NCBI RefSeq assembly: GCF_004138335.1
Contig: NZ_RYFW01000003.1
Location: 772,938 to 836,937, forward strand
Source: Peristeroidobacter agariperforans
Lineage (GTDB): Bacteria; Pseudomonadota; Gammaproteobacteria; Steroidobacterales; Steroidobacteraceae
DNA: 64,000 nt
Direction of reading: 5' to 3'
In this document: positions 18,430 to 27,496 of the stretch, one piece after another
Position numbering within the stretch: the first letter of the stretch is position 1
Layout of the letters: each line of letters starts with the position of its first letter
Made by a program: the position numbers and the translations under genes
The notes under the pieces: generated by a model
What the model saw: the letters and a program-made list of their open reading frames with translations, nothing else
Told to the model about the DNA's origin: nothing
Databases searched by the model: none

Positions 18430-18938
18430 GGGTCGACCTGCATCGTCAGGACGTAGCGGAGATCGCTGTCGCCGTCGGCATCAGTGTCCTGGTTGCCGCC
18501 GCCCGCAGTCTCCTGCCAGTGCACCGTGATGACGTAGTTGTCCGGAACGGGGCCCGCCGCCGTAACCGTGGCTGCGGTGTAAACGATCTCGCCCCGCTGG
18601 TTGTCACCTGGCAGCACGTCGTCGATCTGCTGCTGCCACACGAACAGGTCGTTTTCCGCCATCTGCTCCTGGGTGCAGGTGCCGCTGTTGACGCACGTCT
18701 GCTTCGCCGGTGTGGTTGTTCCTGTTTGGTAGGCCACGCGGGCAAGGCGATTGGCGCGAATACGGTCGGCCATGTCGGCGGCGAGATTCACTGCCTGCAT
18801 GCGGGAGAGCGCGCTGCCGCTGGAGCGCAGCGTCGTCACATACAGCCCCGCCATGCCGAGCATGCCGACGGCCAGTACTACGAGCGCGACCAGGACCTCG
18901 ACGATGGTGAAGCCGCTCTGGAAACGGTGCGCGTTCAT
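18426..18938 (-). CDS. pilV: Minor pilin PilV
   Basis: A 170-aa PilV-type minor pilin with cleavage motif SG-FTIVEVLVALVVLAVGMLGMAGL and the conserved AVNLAADMADRIRANR. It overlaps fimT by one base (TAATG) and pilW by four. The C-terminal strand ITVHWQETAGG is typical of the family. Confidence 0.9.
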   Translation of the reverse strand: MNAHRFQSGFTIVEVLVALVVLAVGMLGMAGLYVTTLRSSGSALSRMQAVNLAADMADRIRANRLARVAYQTGTTTPAKQTCVNSGTCTQEQMAENDLFVWQQQIDDVLPGDNQRGEIVYTAATVTAAGPVPDNYVITVHWQETAGGGNQDTDADGDSDLRYVLTMQVDP

Positions 18939-19549
18939 TACGGGCAGCCTCCAGCGCCGGCGCCCGTGATCGCCTCGGCGACTTCGGTGCGTTTCTTCGT
19001 GATGCGGACTCGGCCGGTGGCCTCGACGACCAGGGCTCGGGCGGCGGAGCTGTCGGTCCCGACCAGTTCATTGCCGCGCGCGTCGCAGAGCACGATGCGA
19101 TCGGTGGCCAGTTTGCCCCCGGACACGGGCGGCGTGGCAAAGCCGTTGGCGCCGTAACTGATGATGCCGTTGAGGTCGTTGCGAACGGTGATCGTCGGAT
19201 CCAGGGGAGGGTGCCGTTCGAGCACGGGCTCGCCGACATCGGGACTCCAGTCGGCATCAGTGTCCACGAACACGATCCACTGCGAGAACGCCCCATCGTT
19301 GCACGTCGGCGTCGCCGCGGTGGAATCGCTGGATGCGCAGACAACCACGGGCACCTGGCGTTTGATGCTTTCAGTGCGCGCTACTTGGGTCGAGCGCAGC
19401 AGGTCGTTCGCCGCCGTGGTCAGGCGGTTATTTCGGGTGATGTCAGTGAAGGCCGGTACGCCGATGGCGAGTAACACGCCCGCCACCGAAAGTGCGGTCA
19501 TCAACTCGAGCAGCGTGAAGCCCGCCGACTGTTTGGGAGTTCGTCTCAT
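18938..19549 (-). CDS. fimT: Minor pilin FimT/FimU (GspH-like)
   Basis: A 203-aa GspH/FimT-type minor pilin, the first gene of the operon. The cleavage site is AG-FTLLELMTALSVAGVLLAIG, followed by the family motif TRNNRLTTAANDLLRSTQVARTESIKR. Cysteines at the end and in the middle may form a disulphide. Some FimT proteins bind DNA during natural transformation through C-terminal basic residues, and the basic stretch RITKKR here could serve that, but this is inference. A TATATT element on the minus strand (19581-19586) may be the operon -10 box. Confidence 0.88.
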   Translation of the reverse strand: MRRTPKQSAGFTLLELMTALSVAGVLLAIGVPAFTDITRNNRLTTAANDLLRSTQVARTESIKRQVPVVVCASSDSTAATPTCNDGAFSQWIVFVDTDADWSPDVGEPVLERHPPLDPTITVRNDLNGIISYGANGFATPPVSGGKLATDRIVLCDARGNELVGTDSSAARALVVEATGRVRITKKRTEVAEAITGAGAGGCP

Positions 19550-19747
19550 GTAGGTCTAGGTCCCATCCTGATGCGGCGGGAATATAAGAGGCGGCGCGGC
19601 CGTCTGCCGGGCATGCCGATCAGCGGCTCGCGGCGGCGGACTAGCGGCGGGCGCGGCCAGATATCGTCAAATACCTCTGTCAAATGCCTGGCGGTCGGCG
19701 GCCCTCGGTGGATACCTGCTGCGGGCTTGCGGACTTACGAGCGACTC

Positions 19748-19782
19748 CTGTATAAATACTCAAATGGTGGTTATCCATACAG
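19748..19782 (+). promoter_or_regulatory. lexA promoter with two LexA (SOS) boxes
   Basis: Box 1, CTGTATAAATACTCAA (19748-19763), has the CTGT left half and overlaps a -10 element (TATAAA, 19751-19756; -35 TTGCGG at 19727-19732, spacing 18). Box 2, GTGGTTATCCATACAG (19767-19782), has a good right half (ATACAG). Two tandem boxes before lexA mirror the autoregulated arrangement of Escherichia coli. Confidence 0.75.
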
Positions 19783-19789
19783 GTGACGT

Positions 19790-20422
19790 GTGTCCGAACT
19801 GACGCCCCGGCAACGCGAGATCGTCAAACTGATCCAGGAATCCCTGCGGGATAACGGCATGCCGCCCACGCGGGCCGAAATCGCGAGCGCGATGGGTTTC
19901 AAATCGGCCAACGCCGCCGAGGAACATCTGCGTGCGCTCCAGAAAAAGGGCGTGCTGGACATCATCCCGGGCGCCTCGCGCGGGATTCAATTGAAAGACT
20001 CTCTTCGTGAGCAAATGGGTCTGCCGCTGATTGGTCGAGTTGCAGCCGGCAGGCCCATGCTCGCGGAGGAGCACATCGAAGGCCGTTATCAGATCGACCC
20101 GAAGATCTTTCAGCCGCGCGCGCATTACCTGCTCAAGGTGCGCGGCCAGAGTATGAAAGACATCGGTATCATGGATGGCGACCTCGTCGCCGTGCATCGC
20201 ACGCCGGAAGTGCGCAATCGCCAGGTCGTGGTGGCGCGCCTGGACAATGAAGTGACGGTGAAGCGTTACAAGCAGGACGGCAAGATCGTCTGGCTGTTGC
20301 CCGAGAACGAAGAGTTCGAGCCCATTCGCGTCGACCTGAAAGAGCAGTCGCTGATCATCGAAGGCATCGTCGTCGGGGTGCTGCGCCAGGGCGGCAAATC
20401 CTCCAAAGGGCTGTTCCAGTAG
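19790..20422 (+). CDS. lexA: SOS repressor LexA
   Basis: A 210-aa LexA with the N-terminal winged helix ([18 protein letters not shown] to GASRGIQL) and the S24 peptidase domain. Self-cleavage occurs at Ala86-Gly87 (GRVAAGRPM), with Ser121 (GQSM) and Lys158 (EVTVKRY) as the catalytic pair; all are present. The start is GTG 19790 with AGG at 19781-19783 as a short ribosome binding site. It controls the DNA-damage regulon and, through the two boxes in its promoter, itself. Confidence 0.97.
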   Translation: MSELTPRQREIVKLIQESLRDNGMPPTRAEIASAMGFKSANAAEEHLRALQKKGVLDIIPGASRGIQLKDSLREQMGLPLIGRVAAGRPMLAEEHIEGRYQIDPKIFQPRAHYLLKVRGQSMKDIGIMDGDLVAVHRTPEVRNRQVVVARLDNEVTVKRYKQDGKIVWLLPENEEFEPIRVDLKEQSLIIEGIVVGVLRQGGKSSKGLFQ

Positions 20423-20425
20423 TTC

Positions 20426-23071
20426 TCATTTCGCCAACAGCATTCTGATCTCCGGCAGGCACGAGCCACAGTTCGTGCCTGCTTTCAATTTCCGACCCAC
20501 GTCCTGCGGCGTCTTCAACTGATCCTGGGCGATAGCCTTGCACAGCGTGTTGCGCCCCACGCCAAAGCACGAGCACACCATCGGGCCCGGATCTTCCGAC
20601 GCTGCCGTCGGTCCGCCGTTGAGCAGCGACGCCCGATCCGCATTGCCGATGCGCTTCTTCGCGAACAGGTTGGACAGCCAGGTGCGCGAGGGCAGGTCGG
20701 TGCGCGGGGAAATGAACACACAACCCTCGATGCGCTCGTCGACCAACAGCGCGCCCCGATATACGCCGCAGGCGGGATCGGAGAATTCCACCCAGTCCGC
20801 GTCGGAATGATTCACTTGCAGTGCTTGGTGCGCCCAGTCGACGCTGGGCGGACGGCCGCGCCCGGCAATCTCATATCGCATGAACTGCGCGCCTTGAATC
20901 GCTGTCCACCACGTCGCATCCAACGTTGCGAGTGGCGTGCGCGTCAGGATGAATCCATGCCAGTTGACGGGAAACGGCATGACACGCGCCGGCGTGTGTT
21001 TGAACTCCGGCTCGCCGGAGACCGGATCGACGACCGGGTTGACCAATGCGCCCACGCGCGCGTCCGAAGCATAGGCCCCGTTCCAATGAATGGGCACGAA
21101 GATCGAGCCACGCGGCATTTCACCGCTGGTCTTCACTCGCGCCACTAGCGCGCCCCACTGGGTTTCAACCCGTGCGAGCTGCCCATCGCTCACTGCTGAC
21201 AGCAATGCATCCTGCGCATGCATGTCGATATACGGCTCGGGCAAATGCGAGCTCAGTTGTGGCGCGCGACCGGTGCGGCTCATCGTGTGCCACTGATCGC
21301 GGATGCGACCGGTGTTCAAAACCCAAGGGAACTCTGCGTCGGCCTTATGCGCGGGCGCTCGGGGCGCAGTCGGCACAAAGCGAGCGCGATGATTGCGACG
21401 ATAGAAGCGTCCCGACTCCAGCAGGCGCGCGGTGCCGGGATGATTGCGCTCAGGGACTGGCCATTGAATGGGCGCCAGGTCGTCATACTCGGCTGAAGTG
21501 ATCTTCGCCAGGCCACCGATGTCGAAGGCGCGCTCGCCGTCGTTTCCATACGTGGACAGAGCGGCGTGCTCGAGGAAGATCTCGTGCGCATTGTCGTAGT
21601 TGAAGCCGTCGTTGAAGCCCATGCGTCGCGCGACTTCGCACATCAACCACCAGTCCGGCCGCGCTTCGCCGCTCAGCGGCTGGAATGCTCGCTGCCGTGA
21701 GATGCGCCGCTCCGAGTTGGTGACGGTGCCGTCCTTTTCACCCCAGCCGGCCGCCGGCAGTAACACGTGCGCGAGCGCATTGGTGTCGGTGCCGGAGAAA
21801 CAATCGGACACCACAACGAGCTCGCAGCGGCGCAGCGCCTCTTTGACCTTGTCGGCATCAGGCAGGCTCACGACCGGATTGGTCGCCATGATCCACACGG
21901 CCTTTACCTTGCCGGCGTGAATAGCGTCGAAGAGCTCGACTGCTTTGAGTCCGCCGCGCTCGGCGATGCGTGGGCTGCGCCAGAAGCCCTGCACCAGTTC
22001 GCGGTGACTCGCGTCTTCCAGGTCCATGTGGGCGGCGAGCATGTTCGCAAGGCCGCCAACTTCACGGCCGCCCATGGCGTTCGGCTGGCCGGTGATGGAG
22101 AACGGGCCGGCGCCGGGCTGGCCGATACGGCCCGTCAGCAAATGGCAATTGATGATGCTGTTGACCTTGTCCGTGCCCGCGGAAGACTGGTTCACGCCCA
22201 TCGAAAACGCCGTGATCACCCGCGGGTGGTCGGCAAACATGCGATAGAACTGCAGCAATCGTTCCGTATCGATGCCGCAGGCAGTGGCAACCTGTTTCAA
22301 GTCGCCGGCCGATTCCCGGGCAACGCGCAGCGCTTCATCGAACCCTTCCGTATGGCTGGCGAGGAATTCGTTCGCGATATGGCCCTGCTCGTGCAGATAG
22401 GCGAGCAGTCCGTTGAACAGCCAGACATCGCTGCCACTGCGCACCGGGAGGTGCATATCTGCGATTTCGCAAGTCATGGTCCGCCGCGGATCGACGACCA
22501 CGATTTTCATGTCCGGCCGCTGCTGTTTCGCTTGCGTGATGCGCTGAAACAGCACCGGATGACACCAGGCAGTGTTCGAGCCGACGAGCACGATCAGATC
22601 CGCCTGCTCCAGATCCTCGTAGCACACAGGCACGACGTCCTCGCCGAAGGCTCGCTTGTGGCCGGCGACGGCCGAGGACATACACAGTCGGGAGTTGGTA
22701 TCGATGTTCGCCGAGCCGATGAAACCTTTCATCAGCTTGTTGGCGACGTAGTAGTCCTCGGTCAGCAACTGACCCGAGACGTACAGCGCGACGGCGTCAG
22801 GCCCGTGCTCCGCGACGATGCGCTTGAACCCGGCGGCAACGTGGCCGAGCGCGGCGTCCATGCTCACGCGCTGGCCGTTGATTTCCGGATGGAGCAGCCG
22901 GCCCTCGGTTCCAAGCGTCTGACCTAGCGCCGATCCTTTGGAACAAAGTCTTCCGTAGTTGGAGGGATGAGCCGCATCGCCGCTGATCTTGATCGTGCCG
23001 CGCCCGGTGTCGGCTTGCGCAATCACGCCACAACCGACACCGCAATAGGGGCACGTCGTCCTGATGCTCAC
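20426..23071 (-). CDS. nasA: Assimilatory nitrate reductase, catalytic subunit
   Basis: An 881-aa molybdopterin enzyme that reduces nitrate to nitrite in the cytoplasm. It has the N-terminal [4Fe-4S] cysteines Cys7, Cys10, Cys14 and Cys43 (CPYCGVGC ... RLCSKG), the molybdenum-domain segments SRLCMSSAV, VDPRRT, ATNPVVSLPD and GRIRDQWHTMSRTG. A C-terminal BFD-like [2Fe-2S] domain carries MVCSCFGVG and GTNCGSC, as in the NasA/NasC long forms. The start is GTG 23071, overlapping the preceding gene by four bases. It is the last gene of the nirB operon and ends four bases from lexA. Confidence 0.94.
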   Translation of the reverse strand: MSIRTTCPYCGVGCGVIAQADTGRGTIKISGDAAHPSNYGRLCSKGSALGQTLGTEGRLLHPEINGQRVSMDAALGHVAAGFKRIVAEHGPDAVALYVSGQLLTEDYYVANKLMKGFIGSANIDTNSRLCMSSAVAGHKRAFGEDVVPVCYEDLEQADLIVLVGSNTAWCHPVLFQRITQAKQQRPDMKIVVVDPRRTMTCEIADMHLPVRSGSDVWLFNGLLAYLHEQGHIANEFLASHTEGFDEALRVARESAGDLKQVATACGIDTERLLQFYRMFADHPRVITAFSMGVNQSSAGTDKVNSIINCHLLTGRIGQPGAGPFSITGQPNAMGGREVGGLANMLAAHMDLEDASHRELVQGFWRSPRIAERGGLKAVELFDAIHAGKVKAVWIMATNPVVSLPDADKVKEALRRCELVVVSDCFSGTDTNALAHVLLPAAGWGEKDGTVTNSERRISRQRAFQPLSGEARPDWWLMCEVARRMGFNDGFNYDNAHEIFLEHAALSTYGNDGERAFDIGGLAKITSAEYDDLAPIQWPVPERNHPGTARLLESGRFYRRNHRARFVPTAPRAPAHKADAEFPWVLNTGRIRDQWHTMSRTGRAPQLSSHLPEPYIDMHAQDALLSAVSDGQLARVETQWGALVARVKTSGEMPRGSIFVPIHWNGAYASDARVGALVNPVVDPVSGEPEFKHTPARVMPFPVNWHGFILTRTPLATLDATWWTAIQGAQFMRYEIAGRGRPPSVDWAHQALQVNHSDADWVEFSDPACGVYRGALLVDERIEGCVFISPRTDLPSRTWLSNLFAKKRIGNADRASLLNGGPTAASEDPGPMVCSCFGVGRNTLCKAIAQDQLKTPQDVGRKLKAGTNCGSCLPEIRMLLAK

Positions 23072-24624
23072 TGTCGTCTGGCTACCGCTTCGCCGAATAT
23101 CAACTTGTCGCGCAACGCACCGACATCGCGGCCTTCATTCATCAGCTCGCAATACCAGGCGCCATCGCGAGTGTCGCCGTACAACACCGCACCGCGCACC
23201 TTGTTGTCCTCGAGCACGATGCGCTTGTAGATGCCGCGCTTTGCATCGCGCAGGACGAGCGCCTCGCTGCCCGGACCGCCGAGGAAATCGCCGGCGGAGA
23301 ACAGATCGATGCCGGTGACTTTGAGGTGCGTAGACAGCATCGATCCTCGGTAGCGACCGACGCCATGCTCGGAGAGATGGGTCGCACAGACGCTCGCCTG
23401 CTCATAGAGCGGCGCGACCAGACCATACGTGTTGTTCCTGTGCTGGACGCACTCGCCGACGGCGTACACGCACGGGTCGAACGTTTGCATCGTATCGTTG
23501 ACCAACACGCCACGGTCGCATCGCAAGCCGGCGGCACGAGCCAGATCCGTGTTCGGTCGAATGCCGGCGGCCATGACGACCAGATCCGTCTCGATGATGG
23601 TTTCATCCGCGAACTGAACGCCCCGGACCCGATCGGTGCCCAGGATGGCCGTGGTCTTCGCCGGCATGTGGAACCGCAGGCCGCGCTTCTCGAGGGATTG
23701 TTTCAAGAGCTGAGCGGCAACGGGATCGAGCTGCCGTTCCATTAATGTTTCCAGCAGGTGCACGACGGTGACCTGCATGCCTTGCTTGAGCAGCGCGTTG
23801 GCTGCTTCCAGGCCCAACAATCCGCCGCCAATGACAACGGCCTTCTTATGCGTGCGCGCGGCTTCGAGCATCGTGTTCACGTCCTGCAGATCGCGGAACG
23901 TCACGACACCGGGCAGGTCCTTGCCAGGGACGGGCAGGATGATGGGATTGGAGCCGGTCGCGATCAACAGCCGATCGTACTCGGCTTCGGTGCCGTTCTG
24001 TGAACGCACGCGACGGCGAATCCGGTCGATCGCGACGGCCGGATCGCCCAGGTGCAAGGTGACGCCATTGTCCCGGTACCACTCGATCGGGTTCAGCACG
24101 ATGTCGTCGAAGCGTTTCTCGCCTGCCAGCATGGGCGAGAGCAGGATGCGGTTGTAGTTGGGAACCGGTTCGGCGCCGAACACGGTTACGTCGTAAGGCT
24201 GGCCGGAGATGCCGAGCAGCTCTTCGACCACCTTCATGCCCGCCATGCCATTGCCGATGACGACCAGCTTGCGACGACTGGTCTTACGCAGCGGCTGGCT
24301 CTTGATCCAGATCTTGCCGTCGGTGACTCGCGTCGGCCACGCGCGCACCGAGTAGTCGGCGTCTTCGACGCAGCGGCCGGTTGCCAGATTGAAGTGATGT
24401 TTGTAAACCGGGGAGGCGACGACGGGCTCACCGTTCAGATCGCCGACCAGGCCGCGCGAGAGCACGTTGGCCTCGCTGTGCGGATCGTAGTTGTCCAGCG
24501 CATAGATGGCGTCGCCGACTCGAAAGATCGCAATCTGCCGCCCGTCGATCAACGCGGCCACGCCGCTGTCGGGCAGCAGGTCGTCGAACGAGCAGGCGCT
24601 GCTCCAGGTGTGAGTGTGCTTCAT
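23068..24624 (-). CDS. NirD domain fused to a NAD(P)H/FAD oxidoreductase
   Basis: A 518-aa fusion. Residues 1-105 match the nitrite reductase small subunit NirD (Rieske-like fold without the Fe-S ligands: DPHSEANVLSRGLVGDLNGEPVVASPVYKHHF). Residues ~118-518 are a pyridine-nucleotide-disulphide type oxidoreductase: FAD motif VVIGNGMAG, second nucleotide-binding motif VVIGGGLLGLEAANAL, and ATGSNP. The second part resembles the electron-transfer subunit NasB of nitrate reductase or the NirB N terminus. The ATG overlaps the nirB stop (ATGA). One protein may therefore serve the nitrite reductase (as NirD) and feed electrons to NasA; that double role is inference. Confidence 0.88.
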   Translation of the reverse strand: MKHTHTWSSACSFDDLLPDSGVAALIDGRQIAIFRVGDAIYALDNYDPHSEANVLSRGLVGDLNGEPVVASPVYKHHFNLATGRCVEDADYSVRAWPTRVTDGKIWIKSQPLRKTSRRKLVVIGNGMAGMKVVEELLGISGQPYDVTVFGAEPVPNYNRILLSPMLAGEKRFDDIVLNPIEWYRDNGVTLHLGDPAVAIDRIRRRVRSQNGTEAEYDRLLIATGSNPIILPVPGKDLPGVVTFRDLQDVNTMLEAARTHKKAVVIGGGLLGLEAANALLKQGMQVTVVHLLETLMERQLDPVAAQLLKQSLEKRGLRFHMPAKTTAILGTDRVRGVQFADETIIETDLVVMAAGIRPNTDLARAAGLRCDRGVLVNDTMQTFDPCVYAVGECVQHRNNTYGLVAPLYEQASVCATHLSEHGVGRYRGSMLSTHLKVTGIDLFSAGDFLGGPGSEALVLRDAKRGIYKRIVLEDNKVRGAVLYGDTRDGAWYCELMNEGRDVGALRDKLIFGEAVARRQ

Positions 24625-27155
24625 ACAGCCTCCCGCTGGCGCTGCGCGCGTTCTTCGTTGGTCGCCGGGCGGATCTGTCCGCGCTCCTGCACGAACACGA
24701 CGTTGTCGTCGGTGCGGTCGCTGTTCACGAAATGACGGAAGCGCTTCAAAGTCTGCGGATCCTCCACGGCCTTCTTCCATTCACATTCATAAGTGTTGAC
24801 GATGCGCGCCATGTCGGCTTCCAGCTCGGCCGCGATGCCGAGCTTGTCTTCGATGACGACCTGCTTGAGGTAGTCGAGGCCGCCTTCGAGGTTGTCCAGC
24901 CACACCGACGTACGCTGCAGGCGGTCGGCGGTGCGGATGTAGAACATCAGGAAGCGATCGATGTAGCGGATCAGCGTCTCGCGATCGAGATCGCCGGCGA
25001 GCAGGTCGGCGTGACGGGGCTTCATGCCGCCGTTGCCGCACACATAGAGATTCCAACCCTTTTCGGTGGCGATGATGCCGACGTCTTTGCTTTGCGCCTC
25101 GGCGCATTCGCGGGTGCAGCCGGAAACTGCGAACTTGAGCTTGTGAGGGGAGCGCAGGCCCTTGTACCGGTTCTCGATGTCGATGGCATAGCCGACGCTG
25201 TCCTGCACGCCATAGCGACACCAGGTGGAACCCACGCACGATTTCACGGTACGCACCGACTTGCCGTAAGCGTGTCCGGACTCGAAGCCGGCATCGATGA
25301 GCTCGCGCCAGATCAGCGGCAACTCGTGGACCTGCGCACCGAACAGATCGATGCGCTGACCGCCGGTGATCTTGGTGTACAGGCCATACCTCTTAGCCAC
25401 CTCGCCGATGACGATGAGCTTCTCCGGTGTGATCTCCCCGCCGGCGATCCGCGGGACGACGGAGTAGGTGCCGTCCTTCTGCATGTTCGCGAGATAGTAG
25501 TCGTTCGTGTCCTGGAGCGTGGCCTTGTCGCGCTTCAGTACGAACTCGTTCCAGCACGACGCGAGGATGGACGCGACGGTGGGCTTGCAGATGTCGCAGC
25601 CCGTGCCGCGGCCGTGCTTCTTCAGCACTTCCTCGAACGATTTCAGCTGGCCGACGCGCACCAGGTGAAACAGTTGCTGGCGCGAGTAGCGGAAGTGCTC
25701 GCATAGATTGTTGTTGACCGCGACGCCGCGGCTCGCCAGTTCCGCTTTCAGAACCTGCGTGACCAGCGCTGCGCAACCGCCGCAGGAAGTTGCGGCCTTG
25801 GTGCACGACTTCAACGCGCCAATGGTTGTGGCGCCGGCCTCGATGGCGGAGCAGATCGCGCCTTTGCTGACGTTGTTACAGGAGCAGATCTGCGCGGTCG
25901 CGGGCAGTCCGGCAACGCCGGCCTTCTTCGGCTGTTCGGAGCCGCCGAAGTTCGGCACGATCAATTCTTCGGGACTCGACGGCAAGGCGGTGCCCTCGAG
26001 CATCATATTGAGCAGAACACCGTAGTCGTCGGCGTCACCGATGAGGATGCCGCCGAGCAAGCGCGTGCCGTCTTCGTTCACTACCAGCTTCTTATAGACC
26101 TGCTTGCGCTCATCGACGAAAGCGTACGCGCGCGAGCCCGGGCTCGAGCAGTGCGGATCGCCCAGCGAGGCCACGTCTACGCCCATGAGCTTGAGCTTCG
26201 TGCTCATATCCGCGCCGGTGAACGCCGGCTCTGCCGTTTCCTGCAAGCGGGACGCGCAGACGTTGGCCATCTGGTAACCAGGAGCGACCAGGCCAAACAG
26301 CTGTCCGTTCCAGAGTGCGCACTCGCCGATCGCGAAGATGTCCGGATCGGACGTGCGGCAATCGTGATCGATGACGATACCGCCGCGAGCGCCGACGTTC
26401 AGGCCGCAAGCGCGAGCAAGCTCATCGCGCGGCCGAATACCGGCGGAGAACACCACGACATCCGCTTCGAGCGAGCTGCCGTCGGCGAAGTTCAAGCGGT
26501 GCTTGCACTGCTCGCCGTCGACGATTTCCGTCGTGCTCTTGCCAGTGTGAATGCCGACATCCATCTCGGAGATCTTCTGCCGCAACACGCGACCGCCGAC
26601 ATCGTCGACCTGAACGGCCATCAAGCGTGGCGCGAATTCTACGACGTGGGTCTTCAGGCCAAGATCGCGCAGCGCCTTGGCCGCTTCGAGTCCGAGCAGA
26701 CCGCCGCCGATGACCACGCCGACTTTGCTTTGTGCCGCCGCCGAGCGGATCGCTTCGAGATCTTCGATCGTGCGATAGACGAAGCAGTTCGGCCGTTCTC
26801 GGCCAGGAATGGGCGGTACGAAAGGATAGGAGCCCGTAGCCAGCACCAACTGATCGTAGGGCAAGGTTCGACCTTGCGCAGTGCGCACGCATCGCGCTTC
26901 GCGATCGATGCCGAGGGCCTTGTCGTTCAAATGCAGCGCGATGTCATTGCGCTCGAAGAAGTCTTCGCTGACCAGCGACAGATCGGCGGCACTCTTGCCG
27001 CTGAAGAAGCTCGTGAGTTGCACACGATCGTAGGCAGCACGCGGCTCCTCGCAGAGCACGGTGATTTCGTGCGACGGGGTTTCGGCCGCGAGCCGCTCGA
27101 GCAGACGTTGCCCGACCATGCCATTGCCAATGACGACCAGCTTCTTCACAGACAT
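24621..27155 (-). CDS. nirB: NADH-dependent nitrite reductase, large subunit
   Basis: An 844-aa NirB, which reduces nitrite to ammonium. In order: FAD/NAD-binding module (VVIGNGMVGQRLLERL, VVIGGGLLGLEAAKAL), BFD-like [2Fe-2S] domain (QICSCNNVSKGAIC ... TSCGGC), and the sulphite/nitrite reductase domains with the siroheme/[4Fe-4S] ligands in CVGSTWC and SGCTRECAEA. Length equals the enteric enzyme. ATG 27155 is chosen because the FAD motif begins five residues later. It is first in the operon nirB-nirD/FAD fusion-nasA and is divergent from nasT. Confidence 0.95.
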   Translation of the reverse strand: MSVKKLVVIGNGMVGQRLLERLAAETPSHEITVLCEEPRAAYDRVQLTSFFSGKSAADLSLVSEDFFERNDIALHLNDKALGIDREARCVRTAQGRTLPYDQLVLATGSYPFVPPIPGRERPNCFVYRTIEDLEAIRSAAAQSKVGVVIGGGLLGLEAAKALRDLGLKTHVVEFAPRLMAVQVDDVGGRVLRQKISEMDVGIHTGKSTTEIVDGEQCKHRLNFADGSSLEADVVVFSAGIRPRDELARACGLNVGARGGIVIDHDCRTSDPDIFAIGECALWNGQLFGLVAPGYQMANVCASRLQETAEPAFTGADMSTKLKLMGVDVASLGDPHCSSPGSRAYAFVDERKQVYKKLVVNEDGTRLLGGILIGDADDYGVLLNMMLEGTALPSSPEELIVPNFGGSEQPKKAGVAGLPATAQICSCNNVSKGAICSAIEAGATTIGALKSCTKAATSCGGCAALVTQVLKAELASRGVAVNNNLCEHFRYSRQQLFHLVRVGQLKSFEEVLKKHGRGTGCDICKPTVASILASCWNEFVLKRDKATLQDTNDYYLANMQKDGTYSVVPRIAGGEITPEKLIVIGEVAKRYGLYTKITGGQRIDLFGAQVHELPLIWRELIDAGFESGHAYGKSVRTVKSCVGSTWCRYGVQDSVGYAIDIENRYKGLRSPHKLKFAVSGCTRECAEAQSKDVGIIATEKGWNLYVCGNGGMKPRHADLLAGDLDRETLIRYIDRFLMFYIRTADRLQRTSVWLDNLEGGLDYLKQVVIEDKLGIAAELEADMARIVNTYECEWKKAVEDPQTLKRFRHFVNSDRTDDNVVFVQERGQIRPATNEERAQRQREAV

Positions 27156-27270
27156 CTTGCACCCATGAGTGAGGCCTGCGGACAGGCACAGCTCGTTCGA
27201 AGACGGGTGGTTGGGACAGCGAACTGCGACAGGCCGCAATCAGCGGAGGTGGTTACCGGCAGTCACTGGT

Positions 27271-27292
27271 GCTGCCCCGTCGTTGGAGCAGC
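27271..27292 (-). promoter_or_regulatory. Hairpin with ANTAR-type hexaloop in the nirB leader
   Basis: On the minus strand an 8-bp stem (GCTGCTCC with GGGGCAGC, one G-U pair) closes a six-base loop AACGAC. ANTAR proteins such as NasT bind hairpins with six-base loops having A at position 1 and G at position 4, which this loop has. It starts about six bases after the predicted sigma-54 start site. An alternative 5-bp pairing GGCAG/CTGCC downstream would compete with it. No T-tract terminator is seen before nirB. Confidence 0.55.
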
Positions 27293-27309
27293 CAAGATGT
27301 GCTCGATGT

Positions 27310-27325
27310 TGCAAGCGCTATGCCA
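27310..27325 (-). promoter_or_regulatory. Sigma-54 promoter of nirB
   Basis: On the minus strand TGGCAT-AGCGC-TTGCA, against the consensus TGGCAC-N5-TTGCA (one mismatch, exact -24/-12 spacing). The predicted start near 27298 leaves a leader of about 143 nt before the nirB ATG. Confidence 0.65.
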
Positions 27326-27377
27326 CGATGTTCCGGCTGCACTTGGGCTGCGTTTGCCGCCGTCGCGAGCACCGGTT

Positions 27378-27426
27378 TGCGCAGATGTGGTGCGTGCGCT
27401 GCGCAGAGCGCACTTAAAGTGGTGCG
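27378..27426. promoter_or_regulatory. Two NtrC-like enhancer sites between nirB and nasT
   Basis: Site 1 (27378-27394) reads TGCGCAGATGTGGTGCG, fitting the GCAC-N7-GTGC form with one changed base. Site 2 (27410-27425) reads GCACTTAAAGTGGTGC with one extra base between the halves. Their centres are about 31 bases apart, three helical turns, as in NtrC enhancers. They lie between two divergent sigma-54 promoters and could serve both. Confidence 0.5.
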
Positions 27427-27466
27427 AATTGCGCCGCGCCTCCTCATAGTGCAAGGGTTGTCGGAG

Positions 27467-27482
27467 TGGCACAGGCATTGCA
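27467..27482 (+). promoter_or_regulatory. Sigma-54 promoter of nasTS
   Basis: TGGCAC-AGGCA-TTGCA is an exact match to the -24/-12 consensus. The start site would be near 27493, only about four bases before the nasT ATG at 27497, so the message would be almost leaderless. Confidence 0.75.
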
Positions 27483-27496
27483 CTCCTTATGATTCG

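Noticed and set aside
23068..24780. Longer start for the NirD fusion (to 24780)
   Set aside because: The added residues overlap nirB in another frame; the ATG at 24624 begins exactly at the NirD domain and overlaps nirB by four bases.
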